DNA of 64,000 nucleotides from Aliiglaciecola sp. M165 (GTDB taxonomy: Bacteria > Pseudomonadota > Gammaproteobacteria > Enterobacterales > Alteromonadaceae). Below the pieces are notes generated by a model. It was given only the letters and a program-made list of their open reading frames with translations. It made no database searches and had not been told where the DNA came from. Where the stretch lies: the NCBI RefSeq assembly GCF_007197995.1, contig NZ_VKKH01000002.1:62001-126000 (forward strand). Reading direction: 5' to 3'. Shown piece by piece: positions 1 to 7,910 of this stretch. Within the stretch, counting starts at the first letter, position 1, and each line of letters opens with the position of its first letter. The position numbers and the translations under genes were made by a program.

Positions 1-1073
1 TTTTCTCCTATTGGTATTGCTAACAGGGTTTCAAATAGATCATCTTGCAAAGGGTGTAGCTCTAGCCTGAAATGTCCATAAATACGGCTTAAGCGTTCCC
101 GCGTATTGGTCAAACCAATTCCAAAGCCACTGTGCTGGTCATTTTTCGCGATCTTGTTAGTCAATACAACTTTTAGTTCATCCTTGTCACGGGTGATTTT
201 TAAATTAAGTAGATTTTTATTCGATTCCAGTTGCGAGCCGTGCTGAACGGCATTTTCTACCAAAGGGTGCAATAACATATTTGGAATGGCCAATTCTAAA
301 CATTCAGGCTGAACAAATATGGTGGTATCTAGTTTATCTGCAAAACGCATTTTCTGAATAGCCAAATAACTGTTTATAAAAGCAATTTCATCCCTAATTT
401 TGATGTCGTTATGATTTTTATTTTCAAGAATCTTGCGTAACATTAAGCTTAATTCAGACAACGCCGAAACCGCATCTTTTTCACGTTTTAGCCTGACAAG
501 GCTTGCGATGGTATTTAGTGCATTGAATAAAAAATGCGGATTCAGCTGTGAACGAAGGGTTTTGAGTTGTTCCTGGGTCAGTGCATGATGCATGCGTTTA
601 AGTTCAATGCCTTCTTGAATTGCATTATGATAGAAACGAATTCCCATTCCACTAGCCAGTACACCCAAGTAGATGAAAATATCCAATTGTGAGCTTGTGG
701 TTAACGTTCTAAGGACTGCGGAACCATATTCATCTAAGCTATTTCCACTGAGTAGCAAGCGAATAAAAGTAGCTATAAACCAGTAGGATAGCAACAATAC
801 GACCATCCAGAAAAGATGACTTAACACTTTGTTTGTCAATGGTTTTTCAGGTCGATCATTATGTTTTACTACAGCAAATATTGCCCCTGTAATAGGGATC
901 CAGTTCAAAAACCAAGGGCTTAATAGCACCCAGGTCCAAATCCAACTCAACTCCTTAGGCGTTCCTAATGCAGCACCATGCTGAATATGCGTAAAAAAGG
1001 CGTGCACAGCCAACCAAAAGAAAATGTTGGCAAACCAGAAATAGCGATTTAAAAACTCGCTGTGTAGTCCCAT
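1..1073 (-). CDS. LytS/YehU-type sensor histidine kinase (3' end cut by window edge)
   Basis: Reading the minus strand from the ATG at 1073 gives at least 357 uninterrupted residues; the stop lies beyond base 1. Four hydrophobic segments (about residues 10–30, 45–68, 85–108, 130–148) precede a His_kinase domain with the phospho-acceptor motif NPHFLFN (His about 180), an N-box (LLHPLVENAVQHG) and a glycine-rich GFGIGLTNTRERL segment. This is the LytS/AlgZ family, which phosphorylates LytTR-type response regulators. The regulator is probably just outside the window. The gene is divergent from the TonB-dependent receptor at 1515, so it may help control it (inference). The signal is unknown. Confidence 0.9.
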   Translation of the reverse strand, partial: MGLHSEFLNRYFWFANIFFWLAVHAFFTHIQHGAALGTPKELSWIWTWVLLSPWFLNWIPITGAIFAVVKHNDRPEKPLTNKVLSHLFWMVVLLLSYWFIATFIRLLLSGNSLDEYGSAVLRTLTTSSQLDIFIYLGVLASGMGIRFYHNAIQEGIELKRMHHALTQEQLKTLRSQLNPHFLFNALNTIASLVRLKREKDAVSALSELSLMLRKILENKNHNDIKIRDEIAFINSYLAIQKMRFADKLDTTIFVQPECLELAIPNMLLHPLVENAVQHGSQLESNKNLLNLKITRDKDELKVVLTNKIAKNDQHSGFGIGLTNTRERLSRIYGHFRLELHPLQDDLFETLLAIPIGE

Positions 1074-1514
1074 TACGATTTTAATGTGTCCTAATGTGTT
1101 GTCGTTTTTTTAACATATCGGTGTTTTACAGAATAATCCACTGTTTAACCTTGCCATTTAAATAATCGCATTTCATCCCTGCATTTCCCCGTTCAACCCA
1201 GGATTTAAAGGTGTCATTTATTTACCGCATTTAACCTGAAAATGAATAATATTAATATTTTTCAGTTAGTTAGCATTATTCTGAGTAACCCTGTGCATCA
1301 TACCACTGTAATTTTGATAATTAACCCGCAAAAAGTTCCCCCGATTGGCCCCCATTTTTCAGCCGTTGGTCACACAGACGAGGCAACTGGTGTATAGCGT
1401 CTAGAGCAATCTCTGAAATGGCCTTAGCTTAGGCTCAGGCAAGTGTATTGCCGAATAATAAAATCACATTGAAGCGGAGTGCGAGGTTCTGCACACCGCA
1501 CAGGGGAGAAAATA
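1074..1514. promoter_or_regulatory. Divergent intergenic region with an imperfect palindrome
   Basis: No gene is seen in these 441 bp between the kinase and the TonB receptor. The stretch must hold both promoters. An imperfect palindrome at 1236–1265 has CTGAAAA and TTTTCAG arms around the core AATATTAATATT and is a candidate operator. The words CATTT/ATTTAA recur several times between 1157 and 1233, which could be degenerate direct repeats for a response regulator, but this is weak. Confidence 0.4.
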
Positions 1515-4472
1515 ATGTTTACTAACTCCAAACTGTCATTTGCAATTCGTTGCGCACTTTGTGCAAGTGCTTTGACAGCAACAAGTGTTACTCATGTTGT
1601 TGCACAAGAGGCAGCTGCCGACAATGAGGTCGAAAAGATTTCAGTGACTGGTAGCCGTATTCGTGCGCCAGGTGTCGAATCTTCAAGTCCAATCTTTTCG
1701 TTAGACGCTGAAGAGATCGCCTATCTAAAACAACCAGAATTTGAAAAAATCGTACGTTCTTTGCCTTCAACGATCCCGGCAGATGGTGGCAACGTGAATA
1801 ATGGTACAGCTGGTGCTGCAACCATCGATTTAAGAGGTTTGGGCGCACAGCGTAACTTAGTGCTCCTCAATGGCAAACGCATGGTGCCATTTAACTTCAA
1901 TGGTCAGGTGGATACGGCGAACATACCAACCGCACTCATTGACCGAATTGATGTAGTGACAGGTGGTGCGTCTGCAGTATATGGTTCAGACGCAATCTCT
2001 GGTGCAGTGAACGTCATCTTGAAGAATAACTTCCAAGGTGTTGCACTGGATTTCAATCACCAGGAGAGCAGCGAAAGTGACGGCGACCAAGACAATATCG
2101 CCTTAACCATTGGTGCAAACTTTGACGAAGATCGCGGTAATGCTGTCGTTTCCGTCAGTTGGATGGAACGAGATCCTGTGCTTTTAGGCGATAGAGCCTT
2201 AGGTTTATTTGGTATCGATTCCAACTCAGGTTCAGGTTATCAAGAGTTTTTAAACGGTGATGTCGCCACACCCCCACCAGCAGGTTGCGGTGGCCCGAAT
2301 GTTGTAGACATTTCAGGTAGTGGATCAACAACAGCTATCCCCACTCGTTTTGAGTTGATTGGTACCGGCGTTAGCGGTCAGTTCCGCGAAGATAGAACAC
2401 TTGGTGAAAACTGTAGTCGTTTTAACTTCAACCCTTTTAACTATTATCAAACACCGTCGATTCGCTACGGCGCGACCGCATTGGCTAACTATGAAGTGAA
2501 TGATCATCTGGAGTTTTATACTTCGTTCAATTTCACTAATACTACTGTAGAGCAACAAGTGGCGCCTTCTGGTACCTTTGGTAACAGTTTTACGCTCCCT
2601 CTTTACAACCCATTGATTGGTGACCAAGCACTAAACTTCATTATTGACGGCGCAAATGCTGCTGTTGCTGATGGAACATTGTTAGACGGCGGAAGTTGGT
2701 CGGATGCCAATGGCAATGGTGTAGTTGATACAGAAGATTCATTGACCGTTCGCCTACGCAGACGGACACTGGAATTAGGCCCAAGAACAGAGCGATATGA
2801 TTCTGAGCTTTGGCAAATCAACGCAGGTATCCGTGGCCAATTATATGAAGATTGGGACTATGATTTCTCTTATCAATACGGCGAAGCAAACCGTACAACA
2901 GTGAGAGACGGCTACACCAACGTTGGCAATATCAACAACGCACTCGATACCCGTGATGGAGTGACTTGTGCTGCAGGTGGTACCTGTGTGCCGATTGATT
3001 TGTTTGGTGGTTTTGGCACCATTACTGAAGCAGCGGCGGCTTATTCAAGAGCGATTGCTTTGCAGCAACAAAAATACGAACAAGAAATTATTTCCTTGTT
3101 TGTAACGGGTCCAGTTGATTTTATTGAACTACCCACTGCTGATATGCCTCTGTCTATGAGCTTCGGTTATGAACATCGTACAGAGACTGGTTTGCTTGAA
3201 CCGGACGAATGTTTGAAAGAAACTCCTGCTTCATGTCAAGGTGGTGCTGGGGGCAACTTGCTACCTATCAGAGGTGGCTTCAAAGTCGACGAGTTCTATT
3301 TCGAAGGTATTCTACCGGTACTTGAGGGCATGTCATTTGCTCAGTCAATGGACATCGAATTTGGTTTCCGGTCTTCAGACTATGACACTATCGGTACAGC
3401 GGATTCTTGGAAAATCGGTTTTAACTGGCGTCCTGTAGATGAGTTACTGTTCCGTGTCATGCAACAGCGAGCTAACCGTGCTCCTAACGTTGGTGAAATC
3501 GCTTCGCCAGTTACGTCTGGGCTGGATAATGCGGTTATCGATCCGTGTTCAGTTGCTAACGCAGCAAACATCGATGCAGCCCTGACTGCACTGTGTGTGT
3601 CAACAGGTATGACGGAAGCTCAGGTAGGCGTTATTCCTGATATTATTTCAGGTCAAATCAACGTCTTTAACGGTAGCGATCCTAATAACCCTCCAGGTCC
3701 TGAAGAAGCAGATACAACAACTGCAGGATTTGTCTGGACGCCGGATTTCCAATGGTCAAATGACTTTACTTTGTCAGTGGATTATTACGATATTGATATC
3801 TCAGACATCATCGGCAACTTCTCTGCTCAAGAGATTTTGGATTCCTGTTATATCAATGGTGATGCCAATGAGTGTGCCAAAATTGGCCGTGTCGGTGGGG
3901 ACCTGACAGGTTCTGCTGCAGGGGTTAATCAATTCACTACTAACCTGAAGTTCTTGCGAGCTGAAGGGGTGGAAATTGGCTTTAACTTCAATCTTGATAT
4001 TGGAGATATGGGTAACCTAGCGTTCTCTGGTAATATCAACAAATACCTAACTCAGGAGTCACAAAGCTCAGATACCGTGCCGGTACTTGACTGTAAAGGT
4101 TTCTATGGAACCAGCTGTGACCCGCTATCTGACTTACGTTGGATCCAGCGCACAACCTGGACATATGAAGACTTTACCGTTTCATTACTATGGAGACATA
4201 TCGACTCGGTCGATGTTGAACCAGGCGAGAGAGATTTACGCTTCGAAGCATTTAGACAAATTGATGCCTATGATTACTTTGATCTATTTGCTAGTTATGC
4301 AGTGAATGACTACACAACCATTACCGTAGGTATTGATAACTTACTTGACGAAGATCCACCAGTACTGGGTAATGATATTGGCGATACCAGTTCAAACTCT
4401 GGTAACACTTTCCCAAGTAACTATGATCCGCTGGGTCGATTCTACAAAGTCGGTTTGAACTTTAAGTTCTAA
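1515..4472 (+). CDS. TonB-dependent outer-membrane receptor
   Basis: A 985-residue outer-membrane receptor. The ATG at 1515 is chosen over an upstream in-frame start because GGGGAGAA lies 4 bases before it and it begins a clean signal peptide (MFTNSKLSFAIRCALCASAL, cleavage near VVAQEA). The mature N-terminus has a TonB-box-like VEKISVTGSRI, then a plug domain (RGLGAQRNLVLLNGKR; TGGASAVYGSDAISGAVNVI) and a long beta-barrel ending in the aromatic YKVGLNFKF typical of BamA substrates. Receptors with this GSRI start are abundant in Alteromonadales and take up oligosaccharides, peptides or other large solutes; the substrate cannot be told here. A terminator follows directly, so it is probably monocistronic. 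Confidence 0.93.
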   Translation: MFTNSKLSFAIRCALCASALTATSVTHVVAQEAAADNEVEKISVTGSRIRAPGVESSSPIFSLDAEEIAYLKQPEFEKIVRSLPSTIPADGGNVNNGTAGAATIDLRGLGAQRNLVLLNGKRMVPFNFNGQVDTANIPTALIDRIDVVTGGASAVYGSDAISGAVNVILKNNFQGVALDFNHQESSESDGDQDNIALTIGANFDEDRGNAVVSVSWMERDPVLLGDRALGLFGIDSNSGSGYQEFLNGDVATPPPAGCGGPNVVDISGSGSTTAIPTRFELIGTGVSGQFREDRTLGENCSRFNFNPFNYYQTPSIRYGATALANYEVNDHLEFYTSFNFTNTTVEQQVAPSGTFGNSFTLPLYNPLIGDQALNFIIDGANAAVADGTLLDGGSWSDANGNGVVDTEDSLTVRLRRRTLELGPRTERYDSELWQINAGIRGQLYEDWDYDFSYQYGEANRTTVRDGYTNVGNINNALDTRDGVTCAAGGTCVPIDLFGGFGTITEAAAAYSRAIALQQQKYEQEIISLFVTGPVDFIELPTADMPLSMSFGYEHRTETGLLEPDECLKETPASCQGGAGGNLLPIRGGFKVDEFYFEGILPVLEGMSFAQSMDIEFGFRSSDYDTIGTADSWKIGFNWRPVDELLFRVMQQRANRAPNVGEIASPVTSGLDNAVIDPCSVANAANIDAALTALCVSTGMTEAQVGVIPDIISGQINVFNGSDPNNPPGPEEADTTTAGFVWTPDFQWSNDFTLSVDYYDIDISDIIGNFSAQEILDSCYINGDANECAKIGRVGGDLTGSAAGVNQFTTNLKFLRAEGVEIGFNFNLDIGDMGNLAFSGNINKYLTQESQSSDTVPVLDCKGFYGTSCDPLSDLRWIQRTTWTYEDFTVSLLWRHIDSVDVEPGERDLRFEAFRQIDAYDYFDLFASYAVNDYTTITVGIDNLLDEDPPVLGNDIGDTSSNSGNTFPSNYDPLGRFYKVGLNFKF

Positions 4473-4496
4473 ATCACCGATGGGAATAAAAAACAA

Positions 4497-4519
4497 ACGG
4501 GGCTTCGGCCCCGTTTTTT
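4497..4519 (+). terminator. Rho-independent terminator after the TonB receptor
   Basis: A stem ACGGGGC/GCCCCGT closed by a TTCG tetraloop is followed by six T, 24 bases after the stop codon. Confidence 0.93.
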
Positions 4520-4558
4520 ACTTTTGTCTTTTAGAATTTTGACGACTACATTTACACA

Positions 4559-4984
4559 ATGGTCCAGTTAATCTACACCAGCGTTGCAACTAAACATATG
4601 GACACAGAGCAGCTCTTCGATATGCTGATTCAGTGCCGCCTCAATAATCGGCGAAAAAATCTGACGGGGATTCTGTTGTATTGCAATAAACGATTTATTC
4701 AAGTGCTAGAAGGCCCAGAAGAAAATGTCGAAGCACTGTACGAAAAAATTCTACGAGATCCACTCCACAAACATTGTCGAGTTTTGTGTAAAAACACTGT
4801 AGCAGAACGCGCTTTTAAAGAATGGGAAATGGGCTTTAAACGACTTTCAAGCTTAGACTTTGGTGCCTTTCGAGGATATTCAAAGTTTTTTGAACAAGAG
4901 GATGCAAGTCTCAATGAAACTGAATTCCATGACAAAGTGTTGGCTTATCTCACTCAGTTCAAAGATGTGAATGTGACTAGTTAA
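4559..4984 (+). CDS. BLUF-domain blue-light photoreceptor
   Basis: A 141-residue stand-alone BLUF protein, which binds FAD and senses blue light. Residues aligned by spacing with the AppA photocycle are all present: Tyr6, Asn30, Gln48 (in FIQVLEGP), Trp89 and Met91 (WEMGF), plus the LTGILLY strand. No output domain is fused, so it probably signals through a partner protein, as short BLUF proteins do. No convincing ribosome site precedes the ATG. It sits alone between a terminator and a convergent gene pair, and the partner is not obvious nearby. Confidence 0.93.
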   Translation: MVQLIYTSVATKHMDTEQLFDMLIQCRLNNRRKNLTGILLYCNKRFIQVLEGPEENVEALYEKILRDPLHKHCRVLCKNTVAERAFKEWEMGFKRLSSLDFGAFRGYSKFFEQEDASLNETEFHDKVLAYLTQFKDVNVTS

Positions 4985-4998
4985 ATAACCCCAATCGT

Positions 4999-5036
4999 GG
5001 ATAAGCAACGCTCATAGGCGCCGTGATCACTTATCC
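4999..5036. repeat. Inverted repeat between convergent genes
   Basis: GGATAAG and CTTATCC arms enclose 24 bp that contain GGCGCC. The flanks (AACCCCAAT on the left, CCCAGATTAA on the right) resemble the palindromic repeat after btuF, so this may be a decayed copy. It has no T run and is not a classical terminator. Confidence 0.45.
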
Positions 5037-5054
5037 CAGATTAAATAAAAAATT

Positions 5055-5267
5055 TTAGTCCTCACTTACCAACGCAAATCTAGGCACTTGGTTACCTTCA
5101 ACTTCGACCATTTCAGTGAACATTTCAACAGGCCTCACCCACAAGCCTTGTTCCCCGTACATAGGTTGATAAACGACTAGTTTCGATTCATCTTCTGAGT
5201 GTGTTGCCACACCAATCACGCGGTAATGGTTACCCTTGTAGTGACGGTATAGTCCTTGTTTGATCAT
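5055..5267 (-). CDS. DUF1653 family small protein
   Basis: A 70-residue protein with the DUF1653 pattern: GLYRHYKGNHYRVIGVATHS near the N-terminus, then LVVYQPMYG and LWVRPVEMF. The fold is a small beta-rich domain of unknown function, widespread in proteobacteria. Its ATG overlaps the end of the upstream MFS gene by four bases (ATGA type), so the two are translated as one unit. Confidence 0.88.
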   Translation of the reverse strand: MIKQGLYRHYKGNHYRVIGVATHSEDESKLVVYQPMYGEQGLWVRPVEMFTEMVEVEGNQVPRFALVSED

Positions 5268-6493
5268 TTCTCCCCACCGACTTCAACTGCAATTTGACTC
5301 GCAAGTCTAACCCGGTAAGCCTGCCACGCCAACAGCAATATATGACTGCAAATGATGATGAAACTTGTCACCATTAATCCTTGCCACCCCAGAGCAAATA
5401 GCAAGGCACCCGCGCCCAACGCAGCCATTCCTTGAGCGCTAAACACAGCGAATTCATTGATACTTTGCACCCTAAATTTTTGTGCTGTGTTGTGTGTTTG
5501 CGGCAACAAAACGGTCCCACCTAAGAACAAGAAATTCCAGCCGATACCCAGCAGGATAAGCGCAACCCAGTAGTTAGCCAGATGATTTCCAGAACTGGCG
5601 ACGGCAATGGTAATTAAATAAATAAGCAATCCACCCGCGATCACTTTGTTGACTCCTAATTTGGCAATGAGCCAACCACTCACTAGAGAAGGCAAGTACA
5701 TTGCAAGAATATGACTTTGGATCACCCATTTAGCGTGCTCAAGGGAATGTTGTTCCGTGACATGCATATGCATATGCATATGCATATGCATATGCACAGG
5801 TGTTGCAGTCATAATAAAACTCATCAAGGCATAACCCACCACTGACGCAGAAACAGCAATGATAAAAGTGGGTTTTACTAGCACGTCAGCAATATCCGCT
5901 TTATGGTGACTTACCTTATCATTTCTAATATGCGTTTCGGTCATTATTGCAAACAGCCCAACACAACCAAGGCATAGAATCGCCATAAGTACAAAAGAGC
6001 CTGCAAATTGTGTTTCAAGCAGGTTGTTTCCCTGTGTCACCAATTCAGGCCCCAAAACAGCGGCAACCAAACCTCCTAACATCACTGTAGATGCCGCTTT
6101 AGGTGCGCGTTCTAAATCGACAGATTCCATCGCGGCGAAACGGATTTGCTGGAATCCAGAAATGGCAATTCCCAAAACAAATGATGCAAATAAAAACAAC
6201 TCAAACTGCTCTATCACAACGCTCATTGCGCCTAGCAATGACGACAGACAGGCCAACATAGCGACCCCGACAAAAATAGGCTTTCTGCCATACTTACCCA
6301 TTGCCCGTGTAACAGGTACAACACCGATAGCCGTGCCGACAATCATGAGGGCGACAGGCAAGGTGGACAACTTAGGTGAAGGGGCCATTTGCGCACCTAT
6401 CAACCCTCCTACCATAACCATCATTGCCCCTGCACTCATGGCCAATGACAAAACAAGGGTGAGGAGCCAAACGTTTCTGGGCAGGGCTAACAT
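5264..6493 (-). CDS. MFS transporter with a His-Met dipeptide repeat
   Basis: A 409-residue major facilitator permease with about 12 hydrophobic segments. The conserved loop 2–3 signature appears as GKYGRKPIFVG (about residues 67–77). Between the two halves (about residues 232–243), where MFS proteins usually have a cytoplasmic loop, there is a run of five His-Met pairs plus a final His, encoded by a hexanucleotide microsatellite. This loop could bind copper or another soft metal, but could also be neutral slippage. The substrate is unknown; the fold resembles drug or sugar efflux pumps. It is coupled to the downstream DUF1653 gene. Confidence 0.88.
   Translation of the reverse strand: MLALPRNVWLLTLVLSLAMSAGAMMVMVGGLIGAQMAPSPKLSTLPVALMIVGTAIGVVPVTRAMGKYGRKPIFVGVAMLACLSSLLGAMSVVIEQFELFLFASFVLGIAISGFQQIRFAAMESVDLERAPKAASTVMLGGLVAAVLGPELVTQGNNLLETQFAGSFVLMAILCLGCVGLFAIMTETHIRNDKVSHHKADIADVLVKPTFIIAVSASVVGYALMSFIMTATPVHMHMHMHMHMHVTEQHSLEHAKWVIQSHILAMYLPSLVSGWLIAKLGVNKVIAGGLLIYLITIAVASSGNHLANYWVALILLGIGWNFLFLGGTVLLPQTHNTAQKFRVQSINEFAVFSAQGMAALGAGALLFALGWQGLMVTSFIIICSHILLLAWQAYRVRLASQIAVEVGGEK
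5761..5796. repeat. Hexanucleotide microsatellite inside the MFS gene
   Basis: About six tandem copies of a CATATG-type hexamer. Because the unit is six bases, copy changes keep the reading frame and only add or remove His-Met pairs in the transporter loop. Confidence 0.95.
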
Positions 6494-6612
6494 ACTAAAT
6501 ATTCATTCTTGAAAGTGACAGAGAACCGTGCGCTTACTGTAGCACACAAGTAGAAATTCTTAGGGGCATTTTAATCCTTTTCCAATGAGTAACTGGTCGT
6601 AACAATACACAT

Positions 6613-7677
6613 CTATTGAGTCGAATCGAAAGGTAAAGCTAACTGCTGAAACTTGGTTTTGGAGGGCAAACCCACGTGCAGACCAACTAAGCGGATCCCT
6701 CTTTGTGCTTTTCGGCTGTAAGCTTCTTCGAGTAATTCAACAAAGTAATCTTTGGTTAACTCTGCACAACGATGTTCGACGGTGGTTTGCTGGAAATCAC
6801 TGAATTTGAGTTTCACCCCCTGACTTTGAATCCTCATGTTCCCTCGCGCTGATTGCAAACGTTCCTCTAACTTTGGATAAAGTGTCTCCATGACCTCCAA
6901 GCACGCTTCTTTGCTGTCGATATCCTCAGAAAGGGTTCGTTCAACCCCCACAGATTTACGTTCTCTGGATAAACTCAAATCTCTATCATCGATAGCGTGG
7001 CTGCGGTTCCAAATGACAGGGCCAAACTTTCCAAAACGCTTAACCAGTTGCTCCAATGGGTAGGCACGCACATCTTCACAGGTATAGAGGCCCAGGTTGT
7101 GCAACTTTTGCACCGTTACTTTCCCTACTCCTGGGATCTTGCCTAAAGGTAGAGCTTTAACAAATTCATCCAATTTGTCAGGAGTGATCACGCAGATGCC
7201 ATTGGGCTTATTTTCATCACTGGCTATTTTAGCGACGAACTTGCAGGGTGCGACTCCGGCAGAAGCGGTTAAGCCGGTTTCTTCAACGATAGATTTACGG
7301 ATATCTTGGGCAATAAGCGTCGCACTGCCACTGAAAAGCGTGCAATCAGACACATCCAAATAGGCTTCATCCAACGACAGGGGCTCGATTTTATCAGTAT
7401 AACGAGAGAAGATTTCGCGAATTTGCCGAGACACTTCCACGTATAAGCTCATTCGACCTGGCACCATGACCAAATCAGGGCATAGTTTTAAAGCATGTGC
7501 AGTCGCCATTGCTGAGCGTACACCAAACTTCCTGGCGGGGTAATTGCAGGTTGAAATAACACCCCTACGGTCTTTGCTACCGCCAATTGCAATGGGCAGG
7601 TTGCGCAAATGGGGGTTGTCGCGCATTTCAACTGCGGCGTAAAAACAATCCATATCAATATGAATAATTTTGCGCAA
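6613..7677 (-). CDS. dinB: DNA polymerase IV
   Basis: A 354-residue Y-family translesion polymerase. Motifs in order: [11 protein letters not shown] (catalytic Asp), the [12 protein letters not shown] fingers, SLDEAYLD (catalytic Asp-Glu), the thumb [20 protein letters not shown], the helix-hairpin-helix [15 protein letters not shown] and the C-terminal little finger ending in QLALPF, which matches a beta-clamp binding peptide. The start is TTG at 7677: it gives the family N-terminus [13 protein letters not shown] and GAGG lies about eight bases upstream. A LexA-type box lies 35–54 bp upstream, so it should be SOS-induced. Confidence 0.97.
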   Translation of the reverse strand: MRKIIHIDMDCFYAAVEMRDNPHLRNLPIAIGGSKDRRGVISTCNYPARKFGVRSAMATAHALKLCPDLVMVPGRMSLYVEVSRQIREIFSRYTDKIEPLSLDEAYLDVSDCTLFSGSATLIAQDIRKSIVEETGLTASAGVAPCKFVAKIASDENKPNGICVITPDKLDEFVKALPLGKIPGVGKVTVQKLHNLGLYTCEDVRAYPLEQLVKRFGKFGPVIWNRSHAIDDRDLSLSRERKSVGVERTLSEDIDSKEACLEVMETLYPKLEERLQSARGNMRIQSQGVKLKFSDFQQTTVEHRCAELTKDYFVELLEEAYSRKAQRGIRLVGLHVGLPSKTKFQQLALPFDSTQ

Positions 7678-7688
7678 AACCGAGCCTC

Positions 7689-7703
7689 TAATACCAATTA
7701 CAC
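7689..7703. repeat. Partial end of the TAATACCAAT inverted-repeat element
   Basis: TAATACCAATTACAC matches the terminal repeat of the element at 48467–48617 apart from one missing base and one change. Together with TGGTATTA at 7715–7722 it forms an 8-bp inverted repeat. It may be a leftover end of an element in front of dinB. Confidence 0.35.
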
Positions 7704-7711
7704 CTTACAAT

Positions 7712-7731
7712 AACTGGTATTATATACAGTA
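7712..7731 (-). promoter_or_regulatory. LexA (SOS) box of dinB
   Basis: The sequence AACTGGTATTATATACAGTA contains CTG-N10-CAG and matches the gammaproteobacterial LexA consensus at 15 of 20 positions, including both trinucleotide half-site cores. It lies 35–54 bp before the dinB start, where it would cover the promoter. LexA control of dinB is established in relatives. Confidence 0.8.
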
Positions 7732-7864
7732 GCATCCATATTGCATCGTTTAAATTTTAAATATCCGGGTAGTGTTGTTCCGGCGCTATAAAAATTAAGT
7801 AAATTGAAGCGCGAAATAGTGAGGTTGAAGGCAGGTTTTAGTGCGGCGTATTTTATTGTGAATC

Positions 7865-7887
7865 GGTTGGCCGCTAATCGGCCAACC
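7865..7887 (-). other. Stem-loop downstream of the siderophore receptor
   Basis: GGTTGGCC/GGCCAACC with a 7-base loop lies 24 bp past the receptor's stop codon. No T run follows on the minus strand, so it may be an mRNA-end stabilising hairpin or a Rho-assisted terminator. Confidence 0.5.
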
Positions 7888-7910
7888 TGATTTATGCTGT
7901 ACAACCGTGT

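Noticed and set aside
6024-6512. 162-codon plus-strand ORF antisense to the MFS gene
   Set aside because: Its Thr/Asn/Ile-rich composition is the usual shadow of a membrane-protein gene; the sense frame has clear MFS motifs.
7698-7904. 68-codon minus-strand ORF between dinB and the siderophore receptor
   Set aside because: It covers the SOS box and the stem-loop, has no ribosome site and no protein-like features.
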